5,788 nucleotides of DNA from Spirochaeta sp. GTDB lineage: Bacteria; Spirochaetota; Spirochaetia; DSM-2461. This document shows, piece by piece, positions 4,339 through 5,788 of this stretch (the stretch's first letter is position 1; every line of letters starts with the position of its first letter). Location: the NCBI GenBank assembly GCA_030592625.1, contig JAUVIY010000179.1:1-5788 (forward strand). The letters are read 5' to 3'. A model generated the notes under the pieces. It was not told the origin of the DNA. It was given only the letters and a program-made list of their open reading frames with translations, and did no database searches. A program made the translations under genes and the position numbers.

Positions 4339-5628
4339 CTATTCGGTTACAGATGGTCGGCCGTGATGACGATTCTCCGGAGCGGGGGGGATGGAATCGG
4401 ATTTGGAAGCCACGGCCTCTTTTACCTGATCCGCCAGTTCCCTGCATCGGGCCTTGATTAAATCGATATCCGCATCCGACGGCTTGCCTTTGAACTCCAC
4501 AGGCTCAAGGAATTCCCAGCCTGTCTTGTGCCTGGCCATCACCTCATCCAGTTCCTTCTGGGCACCGCCGGACCAGCCATATGAACCGAAACGGAAAGCC
4601 TTGCGGTTGCGAACGGTTTTCTTTCCCAGCTCATCAAGAATGGCGTACATGGGCGGGAACATCTTGTATTCGTAAGTCGGCATGGCCAATACGACACCGG
4701 TGGAGCTCCATACCGATGTGATGATGTCTCCCCATGAATCTCCAGGCACCTTGTGCTCATGGACGATGATTCCCTCGGCCTCCAGAGCCTCGATTGCGGG
4801 TCTCACCCCCATCCTGGTCATATCGTACATTGAACCCCAGATAACGGTGACTTCCGTTTCACAGGGACCTTTCTGGTATGAGGCATAGCGGATGTAGTCC
4901 TTGACGATTTTCATCGGGTCCTTGCGCCAGACAATGCCGTGGCCCGGAGCGATAATCCTGATGGGCAGGGGCGATGCTTTTTCGATGGCTTTTGCGGCGG
5001 GAACCGAGAATGCGGCCACGATATTGGAGTAGTAGCGGATGGCTTCACGCTCGTAGAAGTCGATCTGTTCAGGGATGAGTTCATCGTCATACATGGCCTC
5101 TCCCACCGATCCGAAGGAGCCGAAGGCGTCGCAGGGCATCAATGTGCCTGATTTCGTGTCGAAAGTAGCGATGGTTTCCGGCCAATGGACGTTGGGAATC
5201 TCGGCGAATGCCAGCACCCGTCCGTCACCCAGGTCCAGAGTATCCCCATCGCCCACTACCATGATGTCGTCGGTGATATTGAAGAACGCCTCCAGGAGAG
5301 GAACGGATTTCCTGCCGGTGACAATGGTGAAGTTCGGGCGGATCTTCCTGAAATCTTCAATCCAGCCCGAGTGGTCAGGTTCCATGTGATTGATAATGAT
5401 ATAATCGATGGAATCGGGATCGACATCGATTTTCTCAAGCTGGGCGAACAGGGTTTCCGGAACGCCGTCCCAGCCGCATACGCCATCCACGATGGCGGTT
5501 CTTTCGCCTTTGATGATGTAGGAGTTCATGGCGACTCCGTTGGGAACGGGCCAGAGACCCTCGAACAGGATGTCTTCCATGTTGGCGGACAGACGGAAAA
5601 TTCCATCGGTGACTGTTGTTACATTCAT
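4339..5628 (-). CDS. Class A flavodiiron protein (O2/NO reductase)
   Basis: The 429-residue cytosolic enzyme has a metallo-beta-lactamase-like diiron domain (about 1-252) and a C-terminal flavodoxin domain (about 257-405). The diiron ligands are all present: HMEPDH (His81, Glu83, Asp85, His86), His148 in NVHWPE, Asp167 in MPCDAFGSFG, and His230 in APGHG. FMN-binding loops are visible at WGSMYDMTR (264-272), PTYEYKMFPPM (317-327) and FGSYGWSGGAQKE (347-359). No rubredoxin or flavin reductase domain follows; the tail (about 406-429) is polar, so it needs an external rubredoxin or similar donor. Family members reduce O2 to water and/or NO to N2O, protecting anaerobes; which substrate dominates here cannot be read. 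The SD GGAGAG (complement of 5633-5638) is 4 bases before ATG 5628. It is the first gene of the likely operon with the MYG1 gene and vapBC. Confidence 0.96.
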   Translation of the reverse strand: MNVTTVTDGIFRLSANMEDILFEGLWPVPNGVAMNSYIIKGERTAIVDGVCGWDGVPETLFAQLEKIDVDPDSIDYIIINHMEPDHSGWIEDFRKIRPNFTIVTGRKSVPLLEAFFNITDDIMVVGDGDTLDLGDGRVLAFAEIPNVHWPETIATFDTKSGTLMPCDAFGSFGSVGEAMYDDELIPEQIDFYEREAIRYYSNIVAAFSVPAAKAIEKASPLPIRIIAPGHGIVWRKDPMKIVKDYIRYASYQKGPCETEVTVIWGSMYDMTRMGVRPAIEALEAEGIIVHEHKVPGDSWGDIITSVWSSTGVVLAMPTYEYKMFPPMYAILDELGKKTVRNRKAFRFGSYGWSGGAQKELDEVMARHKTGWEFLEPVEFKGKPSDADIDLIKARCRELADQVKEAVASKSDSIPPAPENRHHGRPSVTE

Positions 5629-5642
5629 TTATCTCTCCGGAT

Positions 5643-5660
5643 CGTCAAGTTGAAGTGACG
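5643..5660. repeat. Short dyad in the flavodiiron 5' leader
   Basis: CGTCA (5643-5647) and TGACG (5656-5660) pair across 8 bases, a few bases upstream of the SD. The pairing could form a small hairpin in the leader RNA or be a protein-binding dyad. It is short enough to be chance. Confidence 0.3.
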
Positions 5661-5688
5661 ATGTTTGTTAGCTTCTACGAATATATAA

Positions 5689-5717
5689 ATATTATTGGAT
5701 TTCCATAATTATCTCAA
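5689..5717 (-). promoter_or_regulatory. Candidate sigma70 promoter of the flavodiiron operon
   Basis: On the - strand, TTGAGA (complement of 5712-5717) is followed after 17 bases by TAATAT (complement of 5689-5694), in a very AT-rich stretch. The -35 matches five of six consensus positions and the -10 four of six. The start would be near 5682, giving a leader of about 54 bases. The surrounding AT runs allow alternative -10 placements. Confidence 0.5.
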
Positions 5718-5736
5718 GCCGAAGAATGAGATATGG
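5703..5736. promoter_or_regulatory. Dyad overlapping the flavodiiron -35, candidate operator
   Basis: TATCTCA (5710-5716) and TGAGATA (5727-5733) are perfect inverted repeats separated by 10 bases. The outer CCATA (5703-5707) and TATGG (5732-5736) extend the symmetry with a 2-base offset. The left arm overlaps the proposed -35 of the flavodiiron promoter, so a bound regulator could control O2/NO-dependent expression. The regulator is unknown. Confidence 0.45.
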
Positions 5737-5743
5737 AATTCTG

Positions 5744-5774
5744 TTGACCTCCGGATACCGTGAGGTTCTACTAT
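5744..5774 (+). promoter_or_regulatory. MerR-type promoter reading out of the window
   Basis: TTGACC (5744-5749) and TACTAT (5769-5774) are separated by 19 bases, longer than the normal 17. The spacer region carries the dyad ACCTC (5747-5751) and GAGGT (5762-5766), with inner CGG/CCG also pairing. An overlong spacer holding a dyad is the hallmark of promoters activated by MerR-family regulators through DNA distortion. CCTC-N10-GAGG has the same arm spacing as the SoxR site. The controlled gene would lie beyond 5788, divergent from the flavodiiron operon. Confidence 0.5.
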
Positions 5775-5788
5775 TATGAGAGGTGTGA

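Noticed and set aside
4325..4447. N-terminal extension of the MYG1 protein starting at 4447
   Set aside because: It overlaps the flavodiiron gene by over 100 bp and encodes Gly/Arg/Ser-rich sequence. The conserved motif begins just after ATG 4324.
5185..5658. 157-codon + strand frame opposite the flavodiiron start
   Set aside because: It is antisense to a gene with every catalytic ligand intact, and shows no domain of its own.
1..5788. CRISPR array, tRNA, rRNA or a riboswitch
   Set aside because: No regularly spaced repeats, cloverleaf or rRNA-like stretches were seen, and the leaders before coding starts are too short for known riboswitch folds.

Overview
The window (about 5.8 kb, roughly 50% G+C by eye) looks like chromosomal DNA from an anaerobic or microaerophilic Gram-negative (diderm) bacterium. 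A secreted beta-barrel-like protein implies an outer membrane, and a class A flavodiiron protein is typical of organisms that must remove O2 or NO. Gene content and style would suit a free-living spirochaete, but that is only an impression and no marker gene here proves it.

Layout, left to right. (1) Positions 1-50 hold the probable last codons of an upstream gene, followed on the + strand by a signal-peptide-bearing, probably beta-barrel protein (143-940). (2) A divergent metalloid/redox module: an ArsR/SmtB-family repressor on the - strand (903-1235) and, on the + strand, a UPF0718/ArsP-type permease (1329-2378) and an 82-residue CxxC thioredoxin-like protein (2540-2788). The divergent promoter region contains a perfect 16-bp palindrome, a likely ArsR operator, that overlaps a good sigma70 promoter for the permease. 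(3) A - strand run, read from right to left: flavodiiron protein (5628-4339), MYG1-family DHH hydrolase/nuclease (4324-3476), VapB antitoxin (3454-3197) and VapC toxin (3200-2772). Gaps are 14 bp, 21 bp and a 4-bp overlap, so the four genes could be one transcript. (4) The right edge (5629-5788) is a regulatory region with a promoter and dyad for the flavodiiron gene, and a MerR-type promoter (19-bp spacer containing a CCTC-N10-GAGG dyad) pointing out of the window.

The most unusual structure lies between the permease and the thioredoxin-like gene. A 125-bp element with 20-bp perfect terminal inverted repeats is flanked by a 13-bp direct repeat that carries the Shine-Dalgarno sequence. Removing the element and one repeat copy restores an ordinary 23-bp operon junction. 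This is read as insertion of a small non-autonomous (MITE-like) element that duplicated the ribosome-binding site and now puts a long hairpin inside the operon mRNA.

Working model (inference): ArsR senses a thiophilic metal or metalloid and derepresses efflux by the permease, with the CxxC protein as redox partner. The flavodiiron operon handles O2 or NO stress, and a VapBC toxin-antitoxin pair has joined its 3' end. Both pairs of facing genes overlap at their 3' ends (38 bp and 17 bp), leaving no room for conventional terminators between them.
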